From Verrucomicrobiia bacterium (GTDB taxonomy: Bacteria > Verrucomicrobiota > Verrucomicrobiia > Limisphaerales > Fontisphaeraceae), in the NCBI GenBank assembly GCA_026414565.1, contig JAOAIT010000048.1, positions 25,312-89,311 on the forward strand: 64,000 bases of DNA, written 5' to 3'. The number at the start of each line of letters is the position of its first letter. The stretch's first letter is position 1. A program made the position numbers and the translations under genes. Below are positions 1 through 10,212 of the stretch, in pieces. The notes under the pieces were generated by a model. That model was not told the origin of the DNA. It saw only the letters and a program-made list of their open reading frames with translations, and did no database searches.

Positions 1-929
<929 letters not shown>

Positions 930-957
930 TCAGTTTTTTGCAAACCAGCGGGGGGCA

Positions 958-1881
958 CTATAAGCCAGCCTGCGGGAGCGTCAAGGCAGGCTTTCGGAGG
1001 GAGTCCCCTGCCCCACGGGGCGGCCGGGGGCGGGTGCGCCAGAAATGAAAAAGATATTGCTGGGCATATCCTGCCTGGGGGCCGAAGTGATTTTGAATGA
1101 AGGCCTCGAGCCGCCGGGGCGAGGGGCGGCGGCGGGGAAAGTAGGCCTGGCGCAGGGCGCGCATGATCCAGACATCCACGGGAAAGGCGCGGGGGAAGCC
1201 GCAGGCGAAGAGGAGGACGCAGTTGGCGATTTTGGGGCCGACACCGTGGAGGGTCATGAGGGTCCGGCGGGCCTCGGCTTCGTCCATGCGGGATAGGTGC
1301 GCGAGAGGCAGTTCGCCGGCCGCCACGCGCCGGGCGGCCTGGTGGAGGGCGCGGGCGCGGAAACCCATGCGGCAGGCGCGCAAGTCGGCCTCGCTGACGC
1401 GGGCCAGGACGTCAGCGGTGGGGAAGGCATGGGCGGGGGCGTGTCCCGGGGGGACGGGGACGGGCGCGCCGAATCGCTGGCAGAGGCAGGCGATGATTTG
1501 CTGGATGTGGGGGATTTGTTTGGTGGAGGAGAGGATGAAGGAGGCAAGACATTCCCAAGGTTCCTGCCGCAACAGGCGGAGGCCGTAAGCGGATTGAACG
1601 GCTTGTTGAAGGTGGGGGTCATCGGGGGGAAAGGTCCGCAAAATCTCGGGCAGCGAGACGTTGATTTGGAGGTAATCCGCCAGCCATTGCCAGTCGTTGA
1701 GCGGCTCGGCGCAGGTGGCCAGCAGGCCCTCGGGGACGGATTGCAAGAAGATCCATTTGCCGGCGACGACGCCTTCCCAGCCGTCGGCGACGCGATGCCA
1801 GCGGAAGGCCTGGCCGCAGGAGAGGGTCAGGTCCAGGTTATAGTCCCTGACGGGAAACAGTTTAAGGCAAGCCCTGCTCAT
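958..1881 (-). CDS. ogg: 8-oxoguanine DNA glycosylase/AP lyase, OGG1 type
   Basis: The 307-residue protein combines an N-terminal OGG domain (about 1-105, with SCGQAFRW at 21-28) and a helix-hairpin-helix-GPD domain. The hairpin LHGVGPKIANC carries the expected catalytic lysine (K217) and FPVDVW supplies the catalytic Asp (D236), matching the Lys/Asp pair of OGG1. It should excise 8-oxoguanine from DNA and nick the abasic site. The C-terminus is Arg/Pro-rich, and its coding sequence contains a copy of the GC-rich TCCCCTGCCC element. It lies 69 bases downstream of the RsmB-type gene on the same strand. Bacterial OGG1 forms are rarer than MutM, so the family call rests on domain order and the catalytic pair. 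Confidence 0.9.
   Translation of the reverse strand: MSRACLKLFPVRDYNLDLTLSCGQAFRWHRVADGWEGVVAGKWIFLQSVPEGLLATCAEPLNDWQWLADYLQINVSLPEILRTFPPDDPHLQQAVQSAYGLRLLRQEPWECLASFILSSTKQIPHIQQIIACLCQRFGAPVPVPPGHAPAHAFPTADVLARVSEADLRACRMGFRARALHQAARRVAAGELPLAHLSRMDEAEARRTLMTLHGVGPKIANCVLLFACGFPRAFPVDVWIMRALRQAYFPRRRPSPRRLEAFIQNHFGPQAGYAQQYLFHFWRTRPRPPRGAGDSLRKPALTLPQAGL
1003..1034 (+). repeat. GC-rich dispersed element, copy 1
   Basis: One of seven places with the core TCCCCTGCCC on the plus strand, here followed by a G/C-rich arm ending in GGGGGCGGG. It lies inside the 3' end of the ogg gene and shapes that protein's C-terminus. Confidence 0.5.
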
Positions 1882-1950
1882 GAGCAGCTCCTGAGGGCGA
1901 GGGGTCCGCCGGGCGAGGCCCGCTGAAGGGCAGGCTCATGGGGGGAAGGC

Positions 1951-3138
1951 TCAGGCGGGTGGGGCGGTGGCAGGCCCGTCCGCAGATTTGGGGGAGGCTT
2001 CTTCGGGGGGCGGGCCGGCTTTGCGCCAGGCGGCGACAAACATGCCGTTGCCGCCGTGGAGGTGCGGCCAGATTTGGAGGGTGGGGGCGGGAGGGGCAGC
2101 AGGATCAAAGGGGTTGGGGAAAGGCAGCGGCTCGAATTCGGGATGCGCGGCTTGAAAGGCTTTGACCACCTCGATGGTTTCGGCCCAAGTGGTGGTGCAG
2201 ACGGAATAGACCAGTTTGCCGCCGGGTTTGAGGGCGGCCACGGCGTGGTGGAGCATTTCCTTTTGTTTGGCGGCCAGCTCGATGACGTCCTGGGGCAAGG
2301 TGGTCCAGCGGGCATGGGGGTTGCGCTGCCAGGTGCCGACGCCGCTGCAGGGGGCGTCCACCAAGATGCCGTCGAATTTCAAATCGGTGGGGAGGTCCGG
2401 GCCGCCCTCCCAGAGGGCGATGCGGTAATTGAAGACCTGGCAGCGGCGGGCGCGAAGTTTGAGGCGCTGGAGCCGCCATTCGGCGCGGTCGGTGGCCCAG
2501 ACGGAGCCTTTGGTGCCCATGAGGGAAACGAGGTGGAGCATTTTGCCGCCCTCGCCGGCGCAGGTGTCCCACCAGAGTTGTTTGGACTGGGGGGCGCAAA
2601 TCCAGCCGACAGCCTGGGAGGCAATGTCCTGCAACTGAAATTCGCCGGCCTGAAACTCCGGGATGCGGAAGAGGTCTTCGCGGCCGGTGTAGAGGAGGGA
2701 GTCAGGGAGCGGGCCGGGCTTGGTGCTGCCCAGGAGTTTGGCCACGGCCTCGGCCTGGCCGGGTTTGGTGCGCAACCAGAGTTTGACGGGTTGCTGGAGG
2801 GAAGCGAGCCAGTCCGGGGGTACTTCGGCGTGTTCAAAGATCCAAGCGGGCACGGCCCGGCGGAGTTCGGTGGGGCTGAAGAGGCCGGGATTGTTTTGAA
2901 ACTCGGCGTCGAGTTCGAGGGCGCGCTCGATGCGTTTGGCCGGGGGGTCTTCGGGGTTCAGCCAGCCGTACCAGCGGAAATGGGAATAGACCAGGCGGCT
3001 GATGTGCCAGCTTTCCTCGCGGCTGATGTCTTTGCGCCCGCGGAATTCACGGCGCAAAATGGCATCGGCAGGATGCTCGCGGTCGAACTGAGAGATAACC
3101 CGGACAGCAAAATCTCGCAGCCTTTTGTTATTACTCAT
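1951..3138 (-). CDS. RsmB/NOP2-family RNA (cytosine-5)-methyltransferase
   Basis: The 395-residue protein has an N-terminal NusB-like or linker region (about 1-150) and a Rossmann methyltransferase domain. The SAM loop is DTCAGEGGKM (191-200), a variant of the usual CAxPGGK. DAPCSGVGTWQRNP (motif IV) gives the first Cys, and LVYSVCT (309-315) gives the catalytic Cys (C314). Members of this family methylate C5 of cytosines in 16S rRNA (RsmB, RsmF) or tRNA. The fused N-terminal region favours RsmB, but the target base cannot be read from sequence. The gene begins 21 bases downstream of the aconitase stop, so aconitase, this gene, ogg and enolase form one co-oriented run. Confidence 0.85.
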   Translation of the reverse strand: MSNNKRLRDFAVRVISQFDREHPADAILRREFRGRKDISREESWHISRLVYSHFRWYGWLNPEDPPAKRIERALELDAEFQNNPGLFSPTELRRAVPAWIFEHAEVPPDWLASLQQPVKLWLRTKPGQAEAVAKLLGSTKPGPLPDSLLYTGREDLFRIPEFQAGEFQLQDIASQAVGWICAPQSKQLWWDTCAGEGGKMLHLVSLMGTKGSVWATDRAEWRLQRLKLRARRCQVFNYRIALWEGGPDLPTDLKFDGILVDAPCSGVGTWQRNPHARWTTLPQDVIELAAKQKEMLHHAVAALKPGGKLVYSVCTTTWAETIEVVKAFQAAHPEFEPLPFPNPFDPAAPPAPTLQIWPHLHGGNGMFVAAWRKAGPPPEEASPKSADGPATAPPA

Positions 3139-3159
3139 GAGTGAGCAGTTAACCGCAAC

Positions 3160-5871
3160 TTAACCCGAGGCGGCCAATTGGCGCAAGACAAAAGGCAGGA
3201 TGCCGCCGTGCTGGTAGTATTCGATCTCGATGGGGGTATCAATGCGGCATTGGACGGGGACTTCTTCGATTTGGCCGTTGGCGCGGGTGATGCGCAGGGT
3301 CAGGGATTGCTGGGGGCGGAGCTGGGGGTTGAGACCGAGCACGTCATAGGTTTCGGTGCCGTTGAGGCCGAGCGACTGGGCGCTGATGGGTTCGGGGAAT
3401 TGGAGGGGCAGAACGCCCATGCCGACGAGGTTGGAGCGGTGGATGCGCTCGAAACTGCGGGCCACCACGGCGCGGACGCCGAGGAGGCGGGTGCCCTTGG
3501 CCGCCCAGTCGCGGGAGCTGCCGGTGCCATATTCATGGCCGGCCAGGACCACCAGCGGGACCTGTTCGCGGGCGTAGCGCATGGCGGCATCGAAGATGCT
3601 CATCTGCTCACCGGAGGGTTGATGGATGGTGACGCCGCCCTCGACGCCGGGGACCATGAGGTTCTTGATGCGCACGTTGGCAAAGGTGCCGCGGGTCATG
3701 ACGCGGTCGTTGCCGCGGCGGGAGCCGTAGCTGTTGAAGTCGGCAAAGGCCACGCCGTGCTGCAACAGGTACTGGCCGGCCGGGGAGGCCTTTTTGATGG
3801 CGCCGGCGGGGGAGATGTGATCAGTGGTGACGCTGTCGCCGAAGATGCCCAAGGCGCGGGCGCCGCGGATTTCGGTGATGGTGCCCGGCTGGAGGCTGAA
3901 GTTTTCGAAGAAGGGCGGCTCCTGGATGTAGGTGGATTGGGGGTCCCAGGCAAAGACTTCGCCCACGGTGGCCGGGATTTCATTCCACTTGGGATTCTGG
4001 CTGGCGAAGTCCTGATAGAGGCGCCGGAAAGTTTCCGGTTTGAGGGCGGCGGCGAGGAGTTGGCGGATTTCCTCCTGGGTGGGCCAGACATCGCGGAGAT
4101 AGACGGGCTGGCCGTCGCGGCCGAGACCGAGGGGTTCGCGGCTGAGGTCCACCTGGACGCGGCCGGCCAGGGCGAAGGCCACCACCAGCGGAGGTGACAT
4201 GAGGAAGTTGGCTTTGATGTTTTGGTGGATGCGGGCCTCGAAGTTGCGGTTGCCGGAGAGGACGGCGGCGGTGACGAGGTCATGCTTGACGACGGCCTCC
4301 TCGACGGGGGCGGGGAGGGGTCCCGAGTTGCCGATGCAGGTCATGCAGCCATAGCCGACGAGATGGAAGCCCAACTGATCGAGATAAGGCTGGAGGCCGG
4401 TATCGCGCAGGTATTCGGTGACCACGCGGGAGCCGGGGGCGAGGGAGGCCTTGACGCCGGCCGGGGTGCGGAGGCCGCGTTCGACGGCTTTTTTAGCGAG
4501 CAGGCCGGCGGCGAGCATGACGGTGGGGTTGCTGGTGTTGGTGCAACTGGTGATGGAGGCGATGAGGACCGAGCCGTGGCCGAGGCGGGCCTTGCCCTGG
4601 CCGTTGAGGGACACCTCCACCTGCACGGAATCCAGCTCGGCTGCCGGTTTTCCGTAGCCGCTCTCGGTGATGGGGCGGCTGAAGGCGGCCTGGAAAGATT
4701 CCTTGAGTTTGGGGAGTTCGATGCGGTCCTGGGGGCGCTTGGGGCCGGCGACGCTGGGGGTGACGGTGCTCAGGTCCAGTTCGAGCACCTGGGAGTAATC
4801 CACCTGGCCGGCCTGGGGGATGCCCCACAAGCCCTGGGCCTGGTAGTAATTTTCATACAGGCGGCAGTGGTCTTCGCTGCGTCCGGTCTGGCGGAGGTAG
4901 GCCACGGTTTCCGCGTCCATGGGGAAGAAGCCCATGGTGGCGCCGTATTCGGGGGCCATGTTGGCGATGGTGGCGCGGTCCACCACGGGGAGCGCGGCCG
5001 CGCCGGGGCCAAAGAACTCCACGAATTTGCCGACGACTTTGGCCTTGCGGAGCATCTGGGTGACGGTCAAGGCCACATCGGTGGCGGTGACGCCTTCGCG
5101 CAGGCTGCCGGTGAGGTGGACGCCGACGACATCGGGGGTGAGGAAATAGACGGGCTGCCCCAACATGCCGGCCTCGGCTTCGATGCCGCCGACGCCCCAG
5201 CCGACGATGCCGAGGCCGTTGATCATGGTGGTGTGGGAGTCGGTGCCGACGAGGGTATCCGGGTAATAAACGCCGTGCTGCTCGAGCACGCCCTTGGCGA
5301 GGTATTCGAGGTTGACCTGGTGGATGATGCCGATGCCGGGGGGCACGACTTTGAAGGTTTTGAAGGCTTGCATGCCCCATTTGAGGAGCTGGTAACGCTC
5401 GCGGTTGCGCTGGAATTCCAACTCGAGGTTGCGGGCGAAGGCATCAGGGGTGCCGGCGAAATCCACCTGGACGGAATGATCCACCACCAAATCCACGGGG
5501 ACGAGGGGTTCGATGCGTTTGGGGTCCCGGCCCATGCGGGCCATGGCGGAGCGCATGGCGGCGAGGTCCACCAGGAGGGGGACGCCGGTGAAGTCCTGGA
5601 GGACGATGCGGGCGACGACGAAGGGGATTTCGGCGGTGCGAGGGGCCTGGGGCTGCCAGTTGGCCAGGTCGCGAACGTTTTGCTCGGTGACGCGGCGGCC
5701 ATCGCAGTGGCGCAGGACGGCTTCGAGGACGAGGCGCAAGGAGACGGGCAGGCGGGAGATGCGGCCGACGCCGGCCTGTTCGAGGGCGGGCAGCGAATAA
5801 AGAACGCCCGTGCGCCCGTTGCCGAGATCAAAATTGCGGCGCACACCGAAAGGGTCATGCAATAGACTCAT
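3160..5871 (-). CDS. acnA: Aconitate hydratase A
   Basis: This 903-residue AcnA/IRP-type aconitase isomerises citrate and isocitrate through a [4Fe-4S] cluster in the TCA cycle. Cluster ligands are in [10 protein letters not shown] (C443) and [13 protein letters not shown] (C509, C512). Other landmarks are [14 protein letters not shown] (about 208-221), which contributes to the active site, and the C-terminal swivel-domain motif [10 protein letters not shown]. Full length matches the family. The ATG at 5871 is followed by the typical SLLHDPFG start. No clear Shine-Dalgarno sequence is visible upstream. An apparent ORF of more than 500 codons on the opposite strand is a codon-bias shadow of this gene. 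Confidence 0.97.
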   Translation of the reverse strand: MSLLHDPFGVRRNFDLGNGRTGVLYSLPALEQAGVGRISRLPVSLRLVLEAVLRHCDGRRVTEQNVRDLANWQPQAPRTAEIPFVVARIVLQDFTGVPLLVDLAAMRSAMARMGRDPKRIEPLVPVDLVVDHSVQVDFAGTPDAFARNLELEFQRNRERYQLLKWGMQAFKTFKVVPPGIGIIHQVNLEYLAKGVLEQHGVYYPDTLVGTDSHTTMINGLGIVGWGVGGIEAEAGMLGQPVYFLTPDVVGVHLTGSLREGVTATDVALTVTQMLRKAKVVGKFVEFFGPGAAALPVVDRATIANMAPEYGATMGFFPMDAETVAYLRQTGRSEDHCRLYENYYQAQGLWGIPQAGQVDYSQVLELDLSTVTPSVAGPKRPQDRIELPKLKESFQAAFSRPITESGYGKPAAELDSVQVEVSLNGQGKARLGHGSVLIASITSCTNTSNPTVMLAAGLLAKKAVERGLRTPAGVKASLAPGSRVVTEYLRDTGLQPYLDQLGFHLVGYGCMTCIGNSGPLPAPVEEAVVKHDLVTAAVLSGNRNFEARIHQNIKANFLMSPPLVVAFALAGRVQVDLSREPLGLGRDGQPVYLRDVWPTQEEIRQLLAAALKPETFRRLYQDFASQNPKWNEIPATVGEVFAWDPQSTYIQEPPFFENFSLQPGTITEIRGARALGIFGDSVTTDHISPAGAIKKASPAGQYLLQHGVAFADFNSYGSRRGNDRVMTRGTFANVRIKNLMVPGVEGGVTIHQPSGEQMSIFDAAMRYAREQVPLVVLAGHEYGTGSSRDWAAKGTRLLGVRAVVARSFERIHRSNLVGMGVLPLQFPEPISAQSLGLNGTETYDVLGLNPQLRPQQSLTLRITRANGQIEEVPVQCRIDTPIEIEYYQHGGILPFVLRQLAASG

Positions 5872-5986
5872 AAGTTTTAATCATTCAAGTGATGATGGAC
5901 TGCCATGCGCAGCCAAGCCGGTTGATAGTGTGAGCCAAGGAGGGCGATGTCAAGCCGGTCGGGAGCGAGCGGCCCGGGAGGGAGGC

Positions 5987-6742
5987 TTAAACGGACAAAC
6001 CGCAGCCGGCGAGGAAGTCCTGGCGCAAATCCGGCGTGAGGGTCAGGCCGGGGGGGTCTTCGCGGAGGGGGACGACGCCGTCCAATTCCAGGAGTTGCGC
6101 GGCGACACCGCAGACGTCGAGGTGGGGGTAGGCGGCGAGGATTTCCTCGAAAGAGACTTTTTTATTTTTGCCCAGCATCATGCTGATGACGGTGGCGCAG
6201 GCGGGGATGTCCAACTGGCGGAGGCGTTGGGCGCGGCGGATGTCCTGGAGGCCGGCCCAAAGGAGCTGGGGGCTGAGGAGCCAGAAGGCGGCGATGAGGC
6301 GGATCAGGCTGCGGAGGGTTTCCGGGGCAAACAACTGCACATTGTGCAGGAGCCCGACGGCGGGCCATTTGATGGAGAACGGGGGGTTGCCGTCGCGGGT
6401 GGCGACTTTGAGTTCCATCAATTCATCCATGTTGGTGCGGGCATGGAGGACGAAAAGCCCCACCACCACGGCCAGGGAGAGCAGGCGCTTGAGCCAGTAA
6501 GGGAGGGTGAAGAGCCAGCCGGTGGTGAAGCTGAGCAAGGCAAAAGCCATCCAGTAGGTGAAGAGGGCGGCCAGGAGGGCGGCGCCGCAAATCAAAAGCC
6601 CGCCGGTCAGATTGGCGGTGACGGTTTCCTGGACTTTCTGGCGGAGGGTGTCTTGGACGGCGGCCTGGAAGTTGGCGGCATCGGCGGGGGGCGTGCGGGG
6701 TTTGAGGCGCACGCGGATTTTGGGGCGGGGATCCAGGGGCAT
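5987..6742 (-). CDS. Conserved-looking membrane protein of unknown function
   Basis: A 251-residue protein I do not recognise. It has a Pro/Lys/Arg-rich cytoplasmic N-terminus (about 1-40), two hydrophobic segments at about 45-75 and 80-102, a third near 145-165, and a soluble C-terminal part. The C-terminal 80 residues hold a short helical region (KVSFEEILAAYP) that could be a small winged-helix-like module, though this is a guess. The start lies 12 bases after the stop of the 111-residue protein upstream, so the two are probably an operon. No catalytic motif is visible. Confidence 0.65.
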   Translation of the reverse strand: MPLDPRPKIRVRLKPRTPPADAANFQAAVQDTLRQKVQETVTANLTGGLLICGAALLAALFTYWMAFALLSFTTGWLFTLPYWLKRLLSLAVVVGLFVLHARTNMDELMELKVATRDGNPPFSIKWPAVGLLHNVQLFAPETLRSLIRLIAAFWLLSPQLLWAGLQDIRRAQRLRQLDIPACATVISMMLGKNKKVSFEEILAAYPHLDVCGVAAQLLELDGVVPLREDPPGLTLTPDLRQDFLAGCGLSV

Positions 6743-6754
6743 AGGGGGTGCGGG

Positions 6755-7090
6755 TCAGGATTCCGGGCCGTTCCATTTCAGCTCGGCGCGGCGTGGGGGG
6801 GGCACCAACAGGAACAACTCCGCGATCAATTTGCGGTGGAGGTCGTAGTTGCGGCAGAGGGCGGGGCTGGCTTCGGTGAGGTAGGCGCGCGCATGGTGGT
6901 TGAGAAACCAGAGATCATTATCGGTAAAATCAGGGTCGAGGATGGAGTGGGGCAGCGAGTGAAGGAGCTGGGCTTCCAGCAGGGCGGAGCGGTCTTTCAG
7001 GCGGGCCCAGGCGCCCTGGGCGAGCACGTCCCGAATGTACGGCAACCCCCAGCGGAGCATTTCTTGGTAGATTTCCTGTTTCCGGCTCAC
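6755..7090 (-). CDS. Small hypothetical protein (111 residues)
   Basis: A soluble protein of about 111 residues if the GTG at 7090 is the start (MSRKQEIYQEMLRWGLPYIR). The reading frame stays open further upstream, but that part is Pro/Ser-rich and overlaps the serpin gene, so it is likely not coding. An internal ATG twelve codons in has a better purine-rich stretch ahead of it and is an alternative start. The sequence looks all-helical, with no signal peptide or recognised motif. It is paired with the membrane protein downstream (12-base gap), and a shared function is the only clue. Confidence 0.6.
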   Translation of the reverse strand: MSRKQEIYQEMLRWGLPYIRDVLAQGAWARLKDRSALLEAQLLHSLPHSILDPDFTDNDLWFLNHHARAYLTEASPALCRNYDLHRKLIAELFLLVPPPRRAELKWNGPES

Positions 7091-7139
7091 GCGGCGGAGG
7101 ATAGCGCGGGGCGGGCCGGCAGGAAAGGGGCAAATCCCG

Positions 7140-8351
7140 TCAGATTTCCGGCTGGGTGAGGCGGCCGAGGAAAATGATGGCGCCGGTGGTTTGATCGCGG
7201 ATGAGAAAAAGGAAGGGATGATCAGCGCGGAAGACCAACGGTTGCTGGGGGGGTGCCGAGCGCACGCCCACGACAACGCCGGAAGCGGCTGCGGCCTCGG
7301 CGCCCTCCTCATTGATTTCGACTGCGGCCTTGTGCACGACGGCGGTGAGGTAGAGGTTGGCTTTGCGGCCGTCCATGCCGGAGAAATCGGCCTGATTCAT
7401 GTCGAAGGCATCGGTCATGCCCAGGGCGGCGAGTTTTTGGTTCAACTGAAACTGGCTGGTGAGCTTGAAGCGCGGGAGGAAGAGGGTGACCTGGCGGGGG
7501 CGCAGCCCCTGCAACCATTGAGCGAGTTTTTCCGCGGTCATCTGCTCCTCGAGGGCCGCCAGTCCGTCCACGCGCCGGGGGAGGAGAAACACCATGGCCC
7601 AGCGTCCGCCTTGGTAGGGGAGAGACAAGGCCTGCCAGTCCGGGTTTTCGGCATAACCCAGGGTTTGTTTTTGGGTCATCATGGGGACGAGGCGGGTGCG
7701 CCCGCCGGGCAGGTGAAATGGGGCATCCGCTGTGTCGCGGGCGGGGAAGGCATACTCCCACCGGCCTTTGAGGTAGATGGCATTGACCAAGACCATGCGG
7801 GTGAGGGGGGTGAGGACACCGGGGGAGATCAGTTCGGTGATTTTGCGCTGGGTCTGCTCTTCCACCCAGGTGTTGATGCGCTGGCGGGCGGCTTCGGGGT
7901 CGCGGGCGTAGTCACAGGGGAACACGCCGGCCTGGAACTGATTTTTGATGGTGCGCAGGAACTCTTCACGGAAGGGGTAGCCTGCCTGGGGCCACAAAGC
8001 ATTGGCCACATGCCATTGGATGCCGCTGGTGCGGGCGGACTCGTCGAGGCCCTGGGTGAAGCGGCGCCATGCGGCGGGGGGATCGGCGAGGGTTTCCAGG
8101 TGCAACACGCGCGCCATTTGCGCAGCGGTGTGGTCGCGAGCGCCGGCGTGGGTCATGGTGAGGGCGGTGGCCAGGCTGTAGGGGGAGAAGAACAGATTGC
8201 CGGGCTGGCCCTGGAGCTGGCGGTATAAATCCAGCGCGAAGGCATTGTTGGCGCGGGCCGGTGAACTGTCCGCCGGGGCGGGTTCTGCGGCCTGCAGGTG
8301 GTTGAACGCAAAGATCGCGCAACTCAGGGCAACGATGATGACATTTTTCAT
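7140..8351 (-). CDS. Secreted serpin with Arg-Ser reactive bond
   Basis: This 403-residue serpin has a cleavable signal peptide (MKNVIIVALSCAIFAFNHLQA, cut before AEPAP), so it acts outside the cytoplasm. The fold is covered end to end: NLFFSPYSLATAL near 52-64, VNAIYLKGRW near 189-198, and a C-terminal HPFLFLIRDQTTG. The hinge EEGAEAAAAS (348-357) has the small residues needed for loop insertion, which marks an inhibitory serpin. Counting from P15 Gly350 puts P1 at Arg364 and P1' at Ser365, predicting inhibition of trypsin-like proteases by irreversible trapping. It is a single gene divergent from the SDR gene. The physiological target is unknown. Confidence 0.95.
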   Translation of the reverse strand: MKNVIIVALSCAIFAFNHLQAAEPAPADSSPARANNAFALDLYRQLQGQPGNLFFSPYSLATALTMTHAGARDHTAAQMARVLHLETLADPPAAWRRFTQGLDESARTSGIQWHVANALWPQAGYPFREEFLRTIKNQFQAGVFPCDYARDPEAARQRINTWVEEQTQRKITELISPGVLTPLTRMVLVNAIYLKGRWEYAFPARDTADAPFHLPGGRTRLVPMMTQKQTLGYAENPDWQALSLPYQGGRWAMVFLLPRRVDGLAALEEQMTAEKLAQWLQGLRPRQVTLFLPRFKLTSQFQLNQKLAALGMTDAFDMNQADFSGMDGRKANLYLTAVVHKAAVEINEEGAEAAAASGVVVGVRSAPPQQPLVFRADHPFLFLIRDQTTGAIIFLGRLTQPEI

Positions 8352-8488
8352 GCTGAGGGGTTAGACGCGAGCGCGGGATGAATGCTCCGAGGAAGCGGAG
8401 GCCAGGCTGATGGCCGCCGGCCGGCCGCGGCGGGGACGCCGGGGGAAAAGGTTGAGGGGACGGCCGTTTTGTGGTTGGATGACGGGCC

Positions 8489-9250
8489 ATGAGCGAAAGC
8501 ATCTCCCTGCGGGGCAAGACGGCGGTGATCACCGGCGCGAGCAAGGGATTGGGCAAGGCGATGGCGCTGGCGCTGGGGCGGGCCGGGGCGCGGCTGGCGC
8601 TGGTTTCGCGCGATGCCCGGCTGCTGGAGCAGACGGCGGGGGAGGTGCGGGCGTGCGGGAGCGAGGCCTGGACGTATGTGGTGGACATTCTGCAGGAGGA
8701 GGCGGTGAATCAGTTGGGCGTGCGGCTGGCAGAGGATCATGGGAAGGTGCAAATCCTCATCAACAATGCGGGGGTAAATGTGCGCAAAGCGGTGACGGAA
8801 TTTACGCTGGCCGAGTGGCGGCAGGTGCTGGACACCAATCTGACGGGGGCCTTTTTGATGTGCCGGGCGGTGGTGCCGTTGATGCGGGGCCAGGGGTGGG
8901 GGCGGATATTGAACATGACGTCGATCATGAGCCATGTGGCGCTGGCGGGGCGCGCGGCTTATGCGGCCAGCAAAGCGGGGCTGCTGGGATTTACGAAGGC
9001 GCTGGCACTGGAGCTGGCGCCGGAGGGGATCACGGTGAACGGCATCAGTCCGGGGCCGTTTGCCACGGAGATGAATCGCCCCCTGTTAAGCAATCCTGAG
9101 CTGAGCCAGTTTTTTCTGAGCCGGATACCGCTGGGGCAATGGGGGCAGGTGGAGGACATTGGGGCGCTGGCGGTGTTCCTGTGCTCGGAGCACGCGCGAT
9201 TCATCACCGGCGCGGATATCCTGGTGGATGGCGGATGGACGGCGCAATAA
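8489..9250 (+). CDS. SDR-family oxidoreductase (FabG/gluconate dehydrogenase-like)
   Basis: A 253-residue classical short-chain dehydrogenase. The nucleotide-binding loop is TGASKGLG (15-22), NNAG is at 92-95, and the catalytic Ser145, Tyr158 and Lys162 lie in MTSIMS and YAASK. The C-terminus GADILVDGGWTAQ is typical of FabG-like and gluconate 5-dehydrogenase-like members. It should carry out NAD(P)(H)-dependent reduction or oxidation of a keto or hydroxyl group. The substrate cannot be assigned, since no fatty-acid or sugar-acid genes are adjacent. It is convergent with the following secreted-protein gene, with only 12 bases between stops. Confidence 0.9.
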   Translation: MSESISLRGKTAVITGASKGLGKAMALALGRAGARLALVSRDARLLEQTAGEVRACGSEAWTYVVDILQEEAVNQLGVRLAEDHGKVQILINNAGVNVRKAVTEFTLAEWRQVLDTNLTGAFLMCRAVVPLMRGQGWGRILNMTSIMSHVALAGRAAYAASKAGLLGFTKALALELAPEGITVNGISPGPFATEMNRPLLSNPELSQFFLSRIPLGQWGQVEDIGALAVFLCSEHARFITGADILVDGGWTAQ

Positions 9251-9262
9251 GGGCGGAGGGGT

Positions 9263-10075
9263 TTAGAAGGACTGGCCGGCGAAGAATCGTTTTTCCCACT
9301 TTTCCAGGTCCTTTTTGACCTTGTCCACTTTCACGTTGTTGGGGAGGAAATAGGCGGTCCAGGGGGGGCGCTGGGGCATTTTATCAATGGCATCATAGAG
9401 CGCCTTGATGCCCTCGACGCCGAGGCCGGCATCGAGGGCGTTGCGGACGCCCGATTTGAGGGATTCCTCCCATTCGGCGGGGGTGAGGAAATTGTTGATG
9501 GGAGAGGTTTTGCCCTGGGCGTCCTCGAGCTTGCTTTTGTATTTTTTGTAGTGGCCGAGGTAGTGATGGGACAATTCGATGGCGACGACCATGCCGACCA
9601 TTTGATTGAAGTTGCTCTTTTGCTCGTTAAGCATGTCATCGGACCAGTAACGTTTGTCTTTGAGGTTGGGGGGTTCGTGGAGTTCTTTTTCGCCGGTTTC
9701 CTGGGCGAGGGAGACGATATACTTCTGGAAGTAACCCTTTTCGAGGCGGTCAATGGCGCGGGCGTGGGCGACGTAGTTCATCAGGTCAATAAAGCCCGCC
9801 GAGATGAAAACGGCGCGCATGGGTTCGGTTTCGTCCTCGTACTCGACGAGTTTGATGCTGGGCATCATGTCGGTTTCGAGGAAGATGGGCTGTTTGTGGA
9901 TGATTTTCTGGTATTTTTTATCGAGCGATTTATGGAGGTCGGCGCCCAGGGACATGATGACCGAATAACCGGTGCGATAGGTGATGCCGTCGGGGCTGCC
10001 CGGTTGGGCCGGGAGTGAGAGCGTGGTGACAACTGCCGCCAAGGCCAGGGCCGTGCCGCAAGAGAACGCTTTCAT
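9263..10075 (-). CDS. Secreted protein with degenerate HExxH-type motif
   Basis: This protein has 270 residues from the ATG at 10075. That start begins a good signal peptide (MKAFSCGTALALAAVVTTLS, cut near PAQ), so I prefer it to an in-frame start eight codons upstream. The mature part is soluble and charged. Residues 166-175 read IELSHHYLGH, which lines up with the zinc-protease pattern HExxHxxxGH except that the first His is Ile. It may be an inactivated metallopeptidase, or the match may be chance. I cannot name a family. It is convergent with the SDR gene and divergent from lpxK. Confidence 0.7.
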   Translation of the reverse strand: MKAFSCGTALALAAVVTTLSLPAQPGSPDGITYRTGYSVIMSLGADLHKSLDKKYQKIIHKQPIFLETDMMPSIKLVEYEDETEPMRAVFISAGFIDLMNYVAHARAIDRLEKGYFQKYIVSLAQETGEKELHEPPNLKDKRYWSDDMLNEQKSNFNQMVGMVVAIELSHHYLGHYKKYKSKLEDAQGKTSPINNFLTPAEWEESLKSGVRNALDAGLGVEGIKALYDAIDKMPQRPPWTAYFLPNNVKVDKVKKDLEKWEKRFFAGQSF

Positions 10076-10119
10076 AGGACTAAAATAGCATAGCAGCAAT
10101 GGGGGGGAATGCCAAATGC

Positions 10120-10152
10120 GTCCCCTGCCCTGCCGGGAGGCGGGGGGCGGGG
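10120..10152 (+). repeat. GC-rich dispersed element, copy 2
   Basis: GTCCCCTGCCCTGCCGGG followed by a G-rich arm, in the divergent gap between the secreted-protein gene and lpxK. This is the clearest intergenic copy of the element. Confidence 0.55.
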
Positions 10153-10212
10153 CGGCATAAAATCCGAACCAAAGGTTGAAGCCGGGCGCGGGTCTTGGCA
10201 GACTGCGCGTTT

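Noticed and set aside
4222..5865. Open frame of over 500 codons on the plus strand, opposite aconitase
   Set aside because: Gly/Ala/Glu/Asp repeats with no family resemblance; an antisense shadow of GC-rich codon use. The minus strand encodes a full-length aconitase.
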